A DNA stretch of 64,000 bases from Epiperipatus broadwayi (GCA_028023455.1 JAQFVV010012512.1:62001-126000); one strand, 5' to 3'. Shown: positions 28,301 to 42,512, counted from the stretch's first letter. The notes: generated by a model from the sequence alone, not told the origin. Made by a program: numbers and translations.

Positions 28301-30762
28301 TAATAAAGATTCAAACATGGACAGATACTATAGTATTAAATAAATGTATTTTTATGTTGTCAACTTTTATCACAGAAGATTGAATATGAATATTTCAATA
28401 TCTTATTTTCTGCCAAAGCTGTATTTCCCACAATATTAAAATTATTAATATATGCTGTATAGAAATGCATGATGATTTTAATTAAGATTAGATTTGCAGC
28501 CTTCTAAAAATATCACAGAAGAAATATTCAAAAAATCTTTCTAAAAATATTGCATTGCTAACAATTTAAATGACACTGAAGATGCCGTAGTCTGGTGAAA
28601 TAGTAAAGAGAATTCACATTCTGAAAGTGAAGATGTAGAAAGGAAAAGTAAGTCTTAAAAAGATTCACAATAATTTAGGTGTGCTTATTACAATTATATT
28701 CATTCTTATTTAAGTAAATAAAAATATTTCTTACATTTCAATAAAATCATTCATTTTCCCCCAATTTTGTCAGCTTAAAATATTACTATGTTTTAAATTC
28801 AGGTATATCTTATATTCAAAGTAATAAAATATTATGTTTATTTCCTTTGCAAATAAAAACATGGTAACATATACCATTTCAAAACACAACATTTATTTTT
28901 AAATTACTCAAAAGTAAAGTATTTATTATAAGGTGCACCAAAAATATTTCATTTTTATCTTTTTGTTTTTGTTGTATTTAATGTAAAATATGTTGAATCT
29001 TCAATTTATCAATTAGTTATTGCTAGAAATATTTCATAAAGTAGAAACAATGTTTTAAAAAATCAATTAAAGAAAAAATGGAATATAGTTTGCCAATAAA
29101 ATCAGTATTAGTTTGGTATTGATATAACACTTTTTATTTTATTCAAAAATATTGATTTCTGTGATGTAGATGATAAATCTTCTAATGTCTCTCATTATCC
29201 ATTTGTTATATAATTTATATTGAAAAAAGAAATAATAAAATTACATTGATATTCCTATCAAGATGTTCAGTGTATTGACTCTCATTATTTTAATTTCAAC
29301 CTGGGTTGATTCTCTTTTCATGGTACCAAAATTTTTGGAGTTGTCCATGTGAAGACAGAGTCATACTTTATAATTGGTGAATCATTTTTATTTACAAAAA
29401 ATATACAGTTATAATTGTCTATATTATTATTGTCAAAGCATTCAATCTAAAAGAGTGTGTAAGGTATTTTTATATATATTTTTGCTACATATTTCTAAAG
29501 GCTAACAGGAGATTTAAAATTTATATTAGTGTAGAAGATGGAAAAAATGAGACACTTGTTTTGGAGATGTAATGTTTTTATACCCTAAATAGTAATTGCT
29601 ACAATACTTAATATTTTCTCCAGAAGATATTTCTTTTGCTAAAATGTTAGAAAATATTTAACGATTTATTGCGAATTTAAGAGACTTTACAAATGTGAGT
29701 AAAGACGAGTTGCATTCATTTGTAAAGGATTTCCATTGAATAAAACAAAGAACTTATTAGAAATTTTTCTGCTTATTTCTGTTTACCAAGATTAACAATG
29801 CAGTTTTTATTTCCTTGATAAACTTTACAATTCCATTTACAAACCATTAAAAGCATATTGGGACTTTTCTGTTGTCATTTTTACCCTAAATATAAGCATA
29901 TAACGTGTTGAAATGTGATTTATCAGGTTTTGAATTGCTGTCTTGTAGTAATGTCAAATTAACAGATAAAATTTGAATTGTCATCCATAGATCATGTCCA
30001 AAATTAAATTGAGTCATGTATTAATTTATATATCTATAATAGGAATTTTAATTCCAGTTATGTAAAACTGGACATTTTTTGTTGTAACTAAACTTAGTAT
30101 TTTTCTTTTAGAAAATTTAATCATTAACAAACTTCATTAAATTAAGTCATTTGTGATGAATAAAATTATGTAATCTCAAAATATTAATACATTTCTATAA
30201 GACACCATGACAAATATATTAAAAATAAATTCAAAAGTTGAAATGATATATTAAATTTTTACAAGATATAACTTTATTTGCTAAATGTGAGACCATTGTT
30301 CTTTTAGATTCCATATAAAAAAGGCATAATTAAATATATTTTGACAACAGTTTCATGTATTTTAAGTATTTATTTTAGCTCTTGTTTAGATATAACCTTA
30401 TAGCAAGCATTGATAAGACAAAATAAATATTAAAATGTCATATTCATTCCTCACATTCCCACAGAATTCCAAATTATAAGAAAAAAGTTTGCTCTGTCTG
30501 AAAATTTCAAGAAGAAAACATATTTTAACAAGATAAGAGTTGAAAATTATTGTATTATTTAAATAAGTTTTTAGTTTCCTCTGATCTTGTTATTTAGAAA
30601 TAGTGATATAAAATTTTACTTAAAAATTAAAAGAGAATACACTTTTTTTTTTTGCAGTCAAGAAAACGTGGGTCATCTTTTTTAATGCACTTCATCAGTT
30701 ATTAATATTATAAAATATACTTTCTCTTTTTAACAAATCTCTTTAAATCTATATATATATAT
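25311..30762. other. AT-rich non-coding DNA, no gene seen
   Basis: No convincing gene. Contains a two-unit tandem duplication (27368-27840), several short (TA)n runs and a 53-bp stretch with splice-like borders (25894-25946), listed as a weak finding only. Confidence 0.5.
27368..27840. repeat. Diverged two-unit tandem duplication, period about 240 bp
   Basis: Both units contain, in order, AACATTATTT, AAAACTGTACTGAATA, an AAATCAATAAGACT-like phrase and AAGTTATAAcAATGA, ending near TTCTCTACACA. The units differ at many bases, so the duplication is old. Confidence 0.6.
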
Positions 30763-31386
30763 TGTACCGGTATAAATCCACCACGCTTACTCATACACAG
30801 TACCCGAGTTCAAACCCAGCCCACGTTTAAGAATAAATTCCAAAACGCCAACTGAATTCAAACCCAAACCCCGGTATGACTAACCGACGATGACTTTATA
30901 ACAGCACGGGGTTATCCCTTTTCTAGCTCAGCTTAGAACATGGACTAAATTCTTACAGTTAATGATATATAGGTTTATTAGACTCTAGATACTGGGACGG
31001 TCATTCATGTAACGCATATATTTAAGTTGCCAATACAGACAGTAAGTGGCTAAATAGACTTAGAGAGTAATAAGGTGGAGGACACAAAAATTTAGATTAA
31101 ATAAAGTGTTTAATAAGCAAAATATAAAGCATATCAATATAGTGTTAAATAAGACAAATAGAAAACACATAAATATAGTGTTATATAATAGACATCGACA
31201 GCATATAATATAGTGTTATACAGTACGGTAAGACTTCATAAATCCTCTTGTATTTGGCTACTAGTCTTTAGTGAACGTTTTATTTGGTGAACAAACTCAT
31301 GCCAATAGCTGTGTAATTAAATATTTGACGGATGGTTAAGAGAATCAGAGTATTTTAGCATTGAAAACATATTTATCTAAAGAATT

Positions 31387-31405
31387 TTTATTAACTTATT
31401 TTATT
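31387..31405 (-). promoter_or_regulatory. LTR polyadenylation signals
   Basis: On the minus strand AATAAA occurs at 31400-31405 and again at 31387-31392, about 45-70 bp downstream of the TATA box. This suggests a very short R region. The paired LTRs keep equivalent AATAAA motifs. Confidence 0.55.
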
Positions 31406-31448
31406 TGAATAGGCTCGAGCCGTTACGTAGACGAACAGTTGAAGGTGG

Positions 31449-31457
31449 TTTTATATA
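31449..31457 (-). promoter_or_regulatory. LTR TATA box
   Basis: The minus strand reads TATATAAAA within CTATATAAAACCACC, a strong TATA box about 1.65 kb into the LTR in element sense. It places U3 upstream and implies a start site near 31420. The paired LTRs have GTTATACGAAACC at the same place (41892-41904 in the 5' LTR), a damaged version. Confidence 0.6.
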
Positions 31458-32384
31458 GATACGACATAAAGGATAGATGTACTGGTGGTTGCCTGGATTC
31501 AAGAGCCCTACAGTAATCAATTGCGGTGCATTAACGGAATACCGGGCGGCTTGTATTTTGACAAGGCTTAATGCCCCCAAGTAGCTCCGGGACACGACAA
31601 CCAGCCAGGGTCATTTCGAACCCCGGTGATCCAAGAGATTACCGGGAAAGAAATGCTTTCATTCCCCAATGGTAGAATGGCAAGACCTAACTTCAGCGAA
31701 GGAAGGCATTGCCACAGACAATCACGGACGGAACTTGAAGTGGATTTTTAAAAGACATATACAAAACCTGGAAACTATTTGTCTGTTTCTCGCCACAAGC
31801 TGAGATCCATATCCCAATAAAACATAGCGAGAAACTGACCGTGAAAACAATAATTAGTTAATTTTACTCTGAAACTCCTGACCCTTCAGGTTGACAGACG
31901 ACAAGTATCATTTTAATACAGAGAGTTATTTCTCAGACACGACATAATATAACACTTTAAAACCATTTTATATATTTGAGATTAAACCTTAGATTGCAAT
32001 GATATGACAATTTAACATAGATTAATAAAGAGACTAACATTTACCAACTCGAATCGAAAGAATATTTACTTTAATAAAACGAAATACTTTTAAAATCTTG
32101 ATCATTATTGAACACTAGTTTTACACAGAGTTGGGAAATGTTACTATTGGCACGTTTGTTTAGGGAATAAACAACATAAAAAAATATAAAAGCATTAACT
32201 TGAATTATTATTACTACTAATTACAATTTTTATAAATTATTTCTAAAGACTAGAGCGGAGGATTAAAAGAAAAGAAAATTTTACTGACAGGTTAAACAAA
32301 GCAGATAAATGATAAAAAACTTACATATGATTTACTTGATTGATAACATTAAGCACGGAAGAAGTTAAAGTTCGTGTAACACAG

Positions 32385-32831
32385 TTACTCTTCTTTCTTC
32401 ATCCTGCTTGGCTTGGACGAAGTAGGCGCATTTTTGAAAGTTATTTGCAAGGCAAGTAATTTGAGATTGGAAACTGGAAATTGTGAGGTATATGAAACAT
32501 GATCAAACAGCGGCACGACGATCCATATTGGCGGGGCAGAGACCGCCCTGGCACTTAGCCCATCAACATTGCGATTCACTGGGGAACTTCTAATAAAAAG
32601 TTTGAATAACTCAACCTGTGTTGTCTCGGACCCTCTCTCAAACACGACAAAGTTAGAATCCATGTTTTTCTGTAAAGCCCTGCTGACCTTTCCCTTGTTT
32701 TTATTTTGGCGCCCCTTTCCCTGACCAACAATCAATTTATCTGTTTTTAGCAACTTTAATTTCGTATTTTCAAATGACATCGTAATACATAAAAAATTCC
32801 TTCTATTTTGAATACAACTAGCTCTGTACAT
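32385..32831 (-). CDS. 148-residue ORF inside the solo LTR (U3), unknown function
   Basis: An uninterrupted frame runs in the sense direction of the LTR, within what should be U3. The product has no signal peptide or obvious membrane span. It has a basic stretch near residues 35-50 (GKGRQNKNKGK), a middle rich in hydrophobic residues, and a Ser/Lys-rich end (SSKPSRMKKEE). I recognise no domain. The homologous stretches of the two paired LTRs (about 40440-40910 and 49690-50150) keep short identical pieces such as NRNVDGLSAR but have stops and frameshifts. Length, AT-poor composition and preserved phrases favour real coding over chance, but an LTR-embedded ORF may also be a relic captured by the LTR. 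Expression is unknown. Confidence 0.45.
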   Translation of the reverse strand: MYRASCIQNRRNFLCITMSFENTKLKLLKTDKLIVGQGKGRQNKNKGKVSRALQKNMDSNFVVFERGSETTQVELFKLFIRSSPVNRNVDGLSARAVSAPPIWIVVPLFDHVSYTSQFPVSNLKLLALQITFKNAPTSSKPSRMKKEE

Positions 32832-33340
32832 TTGTGCAATTAGATTTAATTAAAACCGATCAAAGGAAGGACTTTGACGATTTTTAAACGACTTATACAA
32901 TTAAAAACAAATTAAACAAAACGCCCGCCGAAACTTTAAATTAAAGAACAAATCACAAACCAGCACACACAAATATTATTCAGGTTTGGACATTTATAAC
33001 GGACTTTACATATTTATTTATAACTAAAAAACAAACAAATTTATTAAATTGAAAAGACAAAACCCCTGCGGAACGGTTGAACCACGAAAACACCAAACGA
33101 AGAGTCTCCGACGCTGTTTCAATAAAAACTTCAAAAGTTTTAAAAGTTAAATATAGTGAGCAAAAAAATTTATTTAAAAAATAAATAAACTTTTACCTTC
33201 TACTCATTGCAAATAAAGAAAAATAATTTTTAATAGTTCATTGTATAAAAAGGCTATGTTTTATATAGAGGTTCAGTTGTAAAAAATGTCATACTGGTTG
33301 ACACTAAAAGATGGTGATATTTTTGGGTAATACTATAAAT

Positions 33341-34544
<1,204 letters not shown>

Positions 34545-34552
34545 CTATGAAT

Positions 34553-35971
34553 AGCTAGGTACACATTTGTTCTACACTATTGTGTGGTTAATCCTTTCAC
34601 ATTCTTTTAACATATTTTATATCATCTTCTAGTAACTGTTTTAATCATATTTTCCAACATTTATATTATAATTATCACATGATTGTATATTGAACAACAA
34701 AAAATTGCACTTGGATTTATTAGAAATATAAGTATGTAAACAAAAAACATCCTACTTTGTACATATGAAAAAATAAGTAATAAATTGAATTATATAAACT
34801 GAAAAAAAAATGTTGTTTTTATTAAATTCTTAAAACAATGGCAAATGAAATTATTTTTCATTTTTAGAATCCAAATAAATTATTGTTAAGGCATTATAAA
34901 ATAATGAAATTCTGGTTTAAAATTTGGTAAGTTTAGTGAATGATGGTTGTTATACCAACAGTAAATTATTCTACTTTAAATGAGAAAATTTGCAACTGGA
35001 ATGCTGATAATTAGAACTAAAATCTTCAAAAAATATTGATTTGTCTTGCTGTCAACATAAAAAAATGGTTGTTTTTCTTACATAAAGGCATCTTTAGTTA
35101 ATCCTTTGTATTATTCTGCTTTACGAACATTAACTTTCTGTTGATACAATCTCTGAAATGTATGGTTGGTTAATTAGGCACAACATTTCATCAGTACTAA
35201 AAAATTAATCCACAATATTGTACTGCAATGTTTACCTTTAAAAATAATAATCTATTATTTAGTTTTCATTTTTTATTTTAATTGGCAGCTATAATCTTCG
35301 AATAAGAATCCTCTTAAAGTGCACATGATCTTTTCATAAATGTGTGAACGTTTTTACATTACAATCATAAAAAATAAAAGTTGCATTTATATTTTTAACA
35401 GCTATTATTGTTCAGGTGTATTTTCTTTGTTAAAGATATTTGTAAAATTAATCATATTTTATTTTTATAATTAGTAATATTTTTTGGAAATATTAAAAAC
35501 TAATATAGTGAAGGTAAATGTTGTTTTTTATTTTATTTTACATGATACTTTAAATATTTTTTATTATGTTTAAAAATATTTCTAATAACAAGTATTTTAA
35601 AAATAATTTAGTGTTATTACAAATTTTATTTACACTGATGTGACGATGGTTGTAGATTTCCAATATTATCTTAGTTACATTTATTTGACAAATCTTAACT
35701 CTCTTTGGATTTATTAAAGTGTTTGTTGAAAACATTGTAATTGATAACCTGTAAAATGTAAAAAATATTGTAATTATTTGTAACAATGATGTAAGTATTC
35801 TTTTCATGAAACATTCAAGGTTTTATTTTTCAAAAAAATATTTTCCAAAAAATAATAATTTGTTTTTCTTTCTTGCAATGTTTATTTTATTTATATGTGT
35901 GTTTTTTGTTAAAAAAGTTACATTTTGAAATACCTATCTTATCATAAATCCAGCTCTTTCTATGCAATATG
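34553..35971. other. Non-coding DNA, nothing recognised
   Basis: AT-rich. The only ORF above 80 codons (minus, 35550-35807) is Ile/Asn/Lys-rich without motifs. Confidence 0.5.
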
Positions 35972-37741
35972 ATCCTTCTCCAGAGTCAAAAATATCCTAG
36001 CCACCATGATCAGAGAATCCTATTAGCCACCTTACCTTACTTTTCCATTCCCACCCTAAATTTTTTTCATGTTCTTCTCTATCCAGCTCCATCACATTCC
36101 ACAACATAATCTTTGTCAACTCCATGGCTTTTTATGTAAATGCACTTCATCTTTTTCTAAATCCAGCATAAAAACCAAGAAACCACTTTGTGTATAATCA
36201 CTATGTTTATATTTGTTCTCCAACAACTTCATTATTTACACACTTTCTGCTTGCAGACGTTTACATTCAATTAACAGATTCCTAATATAATACATGCCGT
36301 CCTTACATAACATGCAGACTAAATCACCCATATTTTTTTTTTCTTTTGTGGGTATATTCTCTTGATGGTAAATATCCTATTCAAGCTTTAAACAGTAAAC
36401 TACTTTCATTGCTACTATTATATATTAAATACCACCCAATATTCTGTTTAATTCTATATGTATTTAAATTGTTGTTACTCTCCTAACTGATTCTCTATCT
36501 CTCCAACTCCATATTTTTTATTAATGCATCTATTCTTCTATCCTATTCCCTGCCATTATAATACATAACAATTTTCCTGATACAATTATCCCACCTTTTG
36601 TACAAGTATACTGACATAAATTTTTTATCAAAATCTTCTGCATACCACACTACCTTTTTCACCAATCTTGTTACCTGTCTTTACTCATAATCCAATTAAA
36701 AACGATTTTGGATATTCTCTTATAATAAATAAATTGCAATCTACCAAACATTTTCATTTTGCTTTTTGCATCTCTCATGCAAAAACTTGATTACCCCATT
36801 TCTCCTTGAATTGCCTTCTTTCCCATCTACACATTTCTATCTGATGCATGTTTTTCTAATTCTATTTGTATTTTTTTCTAAGAAAACTAACACTCTTTTA
36901 CTAAAACATTACACATAATTACCATATGTTAACCCTGCTATTATCACTTCTTTCCATACAATTTTAACTACAACTTTTTTATGAAAACACTGTTAATTTC
37001 TTTATAAGTCCCTTTTTTTCTTTGCTTCAGTTATCATTATTTTTTCCAATTCATCCAATCAATTTCTCTAATTTCTTAAGATGATTCTTAAATAATTATA
37101 CCTATTGACAGCATTTAACTTTATATCCCCCATAAAAATATTTCTCTTCTCTTTTCCCAGTATTTATCATCATTACTTTAGATTTTCTTCACTAAATTTA
37201 ATCCCCATCTTTTTACCAACCCTTGCACATATCTTCATCAATACTTCCATATCTTGTCTACTTTCTGTACTCAAGAAGATATCATCTGCAACTAAAAGAT
37301 CCGATAATGTAATACTGTCTTGCCACCTATTAATAGTATCATTACCCCTCTTCCTCAACTTTCTATTGCTCTCTCCATTTCTCTCAAATACAACAAAAAC
37401 AAAATAGGTGACACATGGCATTCTTGCCTTAATCCTGTCCCATTTTTAACTTTAATTGATTCTATATTTTCTAATTGAAACGTATAGTAATTATTTTCAT
37501 ACAATATTTTAATAAGAGCCACTAAACTCCCTCCATTCCCAAATTTACTATACTTGCCCATAATCTATTTCTCTTTACTCTATTATCCTTTTTCTCTATA
37601 TATAGAAAACCACATATAACTTTCTACCTGTATTTCTACTTATATCTGTAACTACAAATAATCTGTCTTTTATACACCTATCTGATCGAAAACCTTTTTG
37701 TATTACCCCTCCTCCCTATCTTATTGGAAAGACGTTAGTGA
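35972..37741 (-). pseudogene. LINE (non-LTR retrotransposon), 5'-truncated, reverse transcriptase and C-terminus
   Basis: Minus-strand reading starts near 37735 in the reverse transcriptase with GFRSDRCIKDRLFVV, followed by a KLYVVF segment and VKRNRLWASIVNLGMEG. A frame at 37355-37561 continues with GTGLRQECHVSPILFLLYL, and 37173-37421 contains VADDIFLSTESRQDME, where the family normally has YADD or FADD. The frames overlap with one shift. Past 37173 the frame is broken repeatedly, but the C-terminal LLFKA and EYTHKRKKK landmarks shared with the 20-kb copy are recognisable near 36370-36420. Residue patterns suggest a jockey/CR1-type clade. This copy provides the uninterrupted reference for the split copy at 19.7-24.6 kb. 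Confidence 0.8.
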
Positions 37742-38164
37742 TACCTTTATTCATAATTGCAACAGTTTATTTTTAAAATTTCTATGTTTGGACTCATAAC
37801 AATTAATGCAATCGCGACCATCACTAGTAGTATGTATCGAATAACATTATAAGTAAATAAAAGAAAGAGTCTCTGAGCATGGTATGTTGAATTTATATTT
37901 AAGTACTAAATTATCCTAATTTTTAATATTAGTACCTCACAAAATATAATTAAAAATAATTTTCGTTTTATTATTTCTACAGATTAAATAAAATATTTTT
38001 GGTTTTACTTTCAAATGTTATTTACGTTTATGTGTATGTGTGTCCATTTTGCTGTTTTACACACTTTCCATAAAACTATTACTCTGCACATAGCACTAAC
38101 CTATCCTACTCATGAGAATCACATATCGCAGCATCTATTTTTTTTTTTTAAAAGTGAGAAACAT

Positions 38165-39230
38165 TTATTTTGTTGCTGCATTAGATTTATTTATATGTGT
38201 GTCTGTGCAGTCTTCACTTGATACAGTCTCAGTTCCAGATAATATTATTTCAGGAGTTTTAATATCAAAGTTAATGTTTTCCTTCATCCAATTTGTCCAG
38301 AAGTGACTTATTTGCTGATGATAGCAAATTCCTGATGCTTTTTGTACTTGCACTATTGGGTCTAAAATAACTTTATTTTCCTTTTTATGCATCTCTTACT
38401 TAGACTGGCCCACACCCATACACTCTTTTAGGCAGTAAAAATAATTTTATACTTTGTTTTTGTCTGGCACAATAATGTATCATTTATTACATAACTTCCT
38501 TCTCAGTAGTATTTTTGCAGGTGATTACTCTGTACTCATAGAAGCCATAAAATGTAGGTGAAGCATTGCCATATTTAATGTTGTGTGTATGTTCACATGG
38601 TTTAATTTGCTTAAAATTATACTGCATTGCTTTCCCAGAAATCCCATTGTATTTTGGGTAATATGGAAGACCATAAATATGATTCACCTCTTACTCATCT
38701 AAGAATGATTTCAATTCTTTGGAAATTGTCTGAACTCAAGACTTCTGGTGATCTATGGTATGAAAATATTTCATATAAAATGTGAATGGTTTCTGCCACA
38801 CTCATATTTTTTGTTAGTTTATATTGTGTCCACTTAGAGCTAGTATCTATTAAAACACAAAAAAATAACACTTACTGAACTTGCATAAGCTATATGCACA
38901 TGATGCCAAAGTCGGTCTGGACCATGATGTAAATTTGTTTTTGAGATGCATTTAACCATAGATTGGCAATTTTTCATTTTCTGCTATATGTGGTAATGTC
39001 TGCTACCATACCCCATTAATATAAATAATGTGGGATAAAGCTTTTTCCCTACCCATACTCTGATGCCTTTGATGATATATTTCTCATATTTCAGTGTGAT
39101 TTAGGGTAGAATTAATACAATATCACTCATTATTATGCAACTTTTTAAGTTGACAACTGTTAATGCATATTCTATAAAGGTTTATTTAAGTATTAAGATC
39201 ATTTATTGGATCATCCCTATTTAATTCACA
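38165..39230 (-). pseudogene. Ty3/gypsy integrase relic
   Basis: On the minus strand, 39020 down to 38490 gives a degraded integrase catalytic core. It runs from FNRY/VLIDTSSKWTQYK near the first strand, through NMSVAETIHILYEIFSYH and PEVLSSDN (second catalytic Asp), a deletion, then VNHIYGLPYYPKYNGISGKA where the catalytic Glu is expected (NG-x-x-E replaced by Lys). The downstream part (38487 to 38165) matches the integrase tail loosely. Upstream, to 39230, a zinc-binding region is suggested but unclear. The sequence is closer to K02A2.6-like gypsy elements than to the large element at 40-52 kb. No LTRs were found. Confidence 0.7.
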
Positions 39231-39406
39231 TCATGATTATCTAGGATTGACTTGTCATGAGTCCATCTATAAGTTGTTTTACTATTTACACTTTCAGGCT
39301 TCCAGAGATCCAAATAATTTATGTATATTTCATTATACATTTTTCTGTATTGTAATTCATAAATGTATGCTGATAAAAAATACATCAGTGAACTATACTA
39401 ACATTA

Positions 39407-39602
39407 ATATATGTATAAATTATTATTTTTGGGACAAAAACTATGCATTATTTTGCATTACAGTCCGATTTGGACTGACGAGCAACCGCCATTATTAAGG
39501 TTAACTATTGAAAGAAAAATCATTAGATCTCAAACAATAACGTGACTCAGTGCGAGATGAGAAATGTAGTTCAGCATTCACAATATGTGGCTTATCAAAA
39601 TG
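39407..39602. repeat. Single arm of hairpin family 1
   Basis: It matches one arm of the 12455-12860 hairpin: TTTTGCATTACAG, a degenerate GTTAACTATTGAAAGAAAAA, CAACAATAACGTGACT-like, and CACAATATGTGGCTTATCAA. It ends immediately upstream of the PLE C coding region. Confidence 0.65.
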
Positions 39603-39639
39603 TTTATTTCCCTCAGTTTTTTCACCTATTAATTTTAAG

Positions 39640-40006
39640 CTAATATTAGATAAAAAATGTGTGTGAAGAAAGAAAGGTTGTTGTGCGATCTTATACTTTT
39701 AAATCATTATAGAGATAATAAAGTAGTTCCAAAATGCTGCATATTACAGTTTAATTACAACTCTTTTAAAATAAGAAACATTCTACAGGTGGTGAGTAGA
39801 AAAATTTTGATTTCTTTTATTCAAGATATTAGGAGGAAGTTAAACTATGTTGATTGTTTTTTTACGGAGAGAGTGTATAACGTAAAGCAATATTACCCAC
39901 CCCGTTCTTTGATCTGTTTTTGATAAAATTGTTTATTTTCGATCTATTAAAGATTCAGAATTTAAGACTTTGAAACAAAAAAGAAATTTGCTTTATTAAT
40001 AAGTAG
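39640..40006 (+). pseudogene. PLE C, 5' coding part (cut by the gypsy element)
   Basis: An open frame at 39657-39923 (basic, with RKILISFIQDIRRKLNYVD) followed by SIKDSEFKTLKQKRNLLY in another frame gives the N-terminal region of a Penelope-like protein. It stops at the gypsy insertion point. The coding resumes at 51755 in the same sense. The last four bases, GTAG (40003-40006), are one copy of the target duplication. I infer the assignment from continuity with the 3' part, since PLE N-termini are poorly conserved. Confidence 0.6.
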
Positions 40007-42512
40007 TGAAACAGACAGATCGAAGAACCGATCTTAGTTTCATGTGTTTAAGTACGGTAATTCGAACCACTATTCGCCCACAATGGGATTTTTTTCCATT
40101 TCAAGTCACAACATTTGAGCTATATATATATTATGTTTTGTAAATAAATATGTAAAGATTCCATGCATAAATGTCACAAACCATGAGATAATATTTGTGT
40201 GTGCGTGGTTTGTGAATTTATATCAGCTTAATTTAAAAGTTTCATTGCGGGTGTATTGGCTTAAATTTTAGCTTTTTAGAATTATACAAAGTCGTTTAAA
40301 AATACTGATCAAAAGTCACATTCCTTTGATCAGTGGTTTTAATTAAAATCTGTATTGTACAAATGTATAGAATAATTGAGTTGTATTTGAAATTAGATAA
40401 GGAATTTATATTTGTAATTACTTTGTCAATTCAAAATTGCGTATTAAAGTTAAAGATAGCTGAAAACGGAACAATGGAAATGGATAATTGATATTGTATG
40501 GTCAAGCTGGATTGCTGAAGGCTAGAGAAAGGTAGGCGGAGCCTAAAACAAAAACCAGACAGAAAGGTCAACCGCGGCCATCGTAGAAAAAAACTAACAT
40601 TCTAACTTTTGACGTGGCGGGGAGTAGATCGCCTCAAAAACAGCAAAGCAATTGCTAGAGAAATCTCTCCAACTTTTGTTAAGAAGTCCACCAATAAACC
40701 GTAATGTCGATGGGCTAAGTGCCAGGAGCTGATCTCTGTCCTGCCAATTTGGATCTTTGTACCGCTGACTGATCATGTTTTATGTGCTTCACAATTTCCA
40801 GCTTCCAATCTCCAAATTGACTATGCCTTTCAAGTAGATTTCAAATGCGCGCCTACGTTCGTCAGAAATACCATCGTGGGAAGCCAAGCCGGATGAAGAA
40901 GGAAGGGTAACTGTGTTACATGAACTTTTAACTTTCTCCCGAGCTTAATGTTATAAGTTAATCTGTCAATCAAATGAATCACATGTAAGTTTTTTGTTGT
41001 TTCGTTTATAACGCTACTGTTTCAAACCTGTCAGTAAATTTTCTTTTCTTTTTTTCCTCTGCTCTAGTCTTTAGAAAATAGTTTATAAATATTGTATCTA
41101 CTAATAGTAATTCAAATGAAGACATTTCTAATTTTTTTTTCTTTTATTACTGATGCTATAAACAAACGATGCCAATAGAAATATTTCCAACTCTGTTTAA
41201 AGTTTATAATATTGATTACAGTATTTTAAAAGGAAGTTCGTTGTTAAATTAAAGATTATTTCATATATTGAGTTGGCAGATATTAAATCACTTTATTATA
41301 TTTTTTGTTTTTTTGTTTTGTCATACTATTGTAACCGATACTTCAATCTTAAATATGTAAAGGGTTTTAAATTTATTATCTTAGTTTCCTACATGAAATG
41401 AGAAATAATTCTCAGTGTAGAATTTGTTATAATCGCTACCGCCTGAACGATCTGTGGGGGAGTTAGGAGTTTCAGAGTAAACTTTATTAATTATTGCTTT
41501 CACGGTCAGTTTGATTCCGCCGTGTTTTATTGGAATAGTTATCACAGCCTGTTGCGTAGAAATAGACGAATTGATTACTTCGGTTTGGTATAATTCCTTT
41601 TCAAATCCAATTCAAGCACTCATCCTCGATGACTGTGGCAATGCCTTCCCTTTGCCAAAGTTAGCGTCTCGCCATACTACCATATGGGAAGAAAGCCATT
41701 CTTTCCCAGGTTATCTCTTGGATCACCGGGTTTCGAAATGATCCCGGCTGGTTGTAGTGTCCCGGAGCTACTTGGGGGCATTAAGCCTTGTCAAGTACAA
41801 GCCGCCCGGTATTCCTTTGATGCACCGCAAGTGATTACTGTAGGGCTCTTCAATCTAGGCAACCACTAGTACATCAATCTTAGATATCATAGTTATACGA
41901 AACCACCCTCCAACTATTCGTACACGCAATGGTTCGAATCTATTCGAATAAAATAACTTAATAAAAATCGTAGAGAAATATTTTCAATGCTCAAATGCTC
42001 TGATTCCTTTAACCACCCGTCGATCAGTTCACTACACAAATATTGGTATGAGTTTGTTTACCAGGTAAAATGATTACTAAAGACTAGTAGCTAATTATAA
42101 TAGAATATTTATGGAAATCTTACCGTACTTTTGAATATTATATTTTTATGCTTTCTATTTGTTATTAAACAATTTATTTACTCTAATTTTGTGTCTTCCA
42201 CCTCATTACTCTTGAAGTCTATTTAGCCACTTACTGTCTGTATTGACAACTTAAATATATACATTACATTAATGATCGTACCGATACCCAGAGTATAATA
42301 GATCTGTATATAAAACTGTAAGTAATTTAGTCTGTGTTCTGAGTTGAGCTAGTAAAGGGATAACCCCGTGCTGTTATAAAGTCATCATCGGTTAGTCATG
42401 CCGGGGTTTGGGTTTGAATTTCGTTGGCGTTTTGGAATTTATTCTTAAACGTGGACTGGGTTTGAACTCGGGTACTGTGTATGAGTAAGCGTGGTGGATT
42501 TATACCGGTACA
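40007..42512 (+). repeat. 5' LTR of the gypsy element (2506 bp)
   Basis: Begins TGAAACAGACAG and ends ACCGGTACA. It differs from the 3' LTR by only a few percent, much of it 1-2 base indels. AATAAA motifs lie near 41950-41970, and the TATA position is degraded (41892-41904). The 76-codon sense ORF at 41511-41741, MIPPCFIGIV..., recurs in the 3' LTR at 50731-50979, as it must in young paired LTRs, and proves nothing about coding. No convincing primer-binding site follows; the best start is TGG at 42526. Confidence 0.95.

Larger units (their letters stand above)
30763..33121 (-). mobile_element. Solo LTR of the 2.5-kb-LTR gypsy family, minus orientation
   Basis: The reverse complement begins TGAAACAG and ends ACCGGTACA, as do the paired LTRs at 40007-42512 and 49252-51750, and matches them along its length with clear divergence. 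At 2359 bp it is slightly shorter. No internal region adjoins it, so it is a solo LTR from LTR-LTR recombination. The flanking four bases are ATAT and ATAA, one mismatch from a 4-bp target duplication. It keeps a strong TATA box and AATAAA signals and a 148-codon ORF, all degraded in the paired copies, so it represents an older or separate subfamily closer to a working sequence. Confidence 0.85.

Noticed and set aside
41511-41869. ORFs shared by the two paired LTRs (also 50731-51107)
   Set aside because: Sharing is expected from recent LTR duplication, and the solo LTR does not keep the same frame clearly open, so conservation is not evidence of coding.
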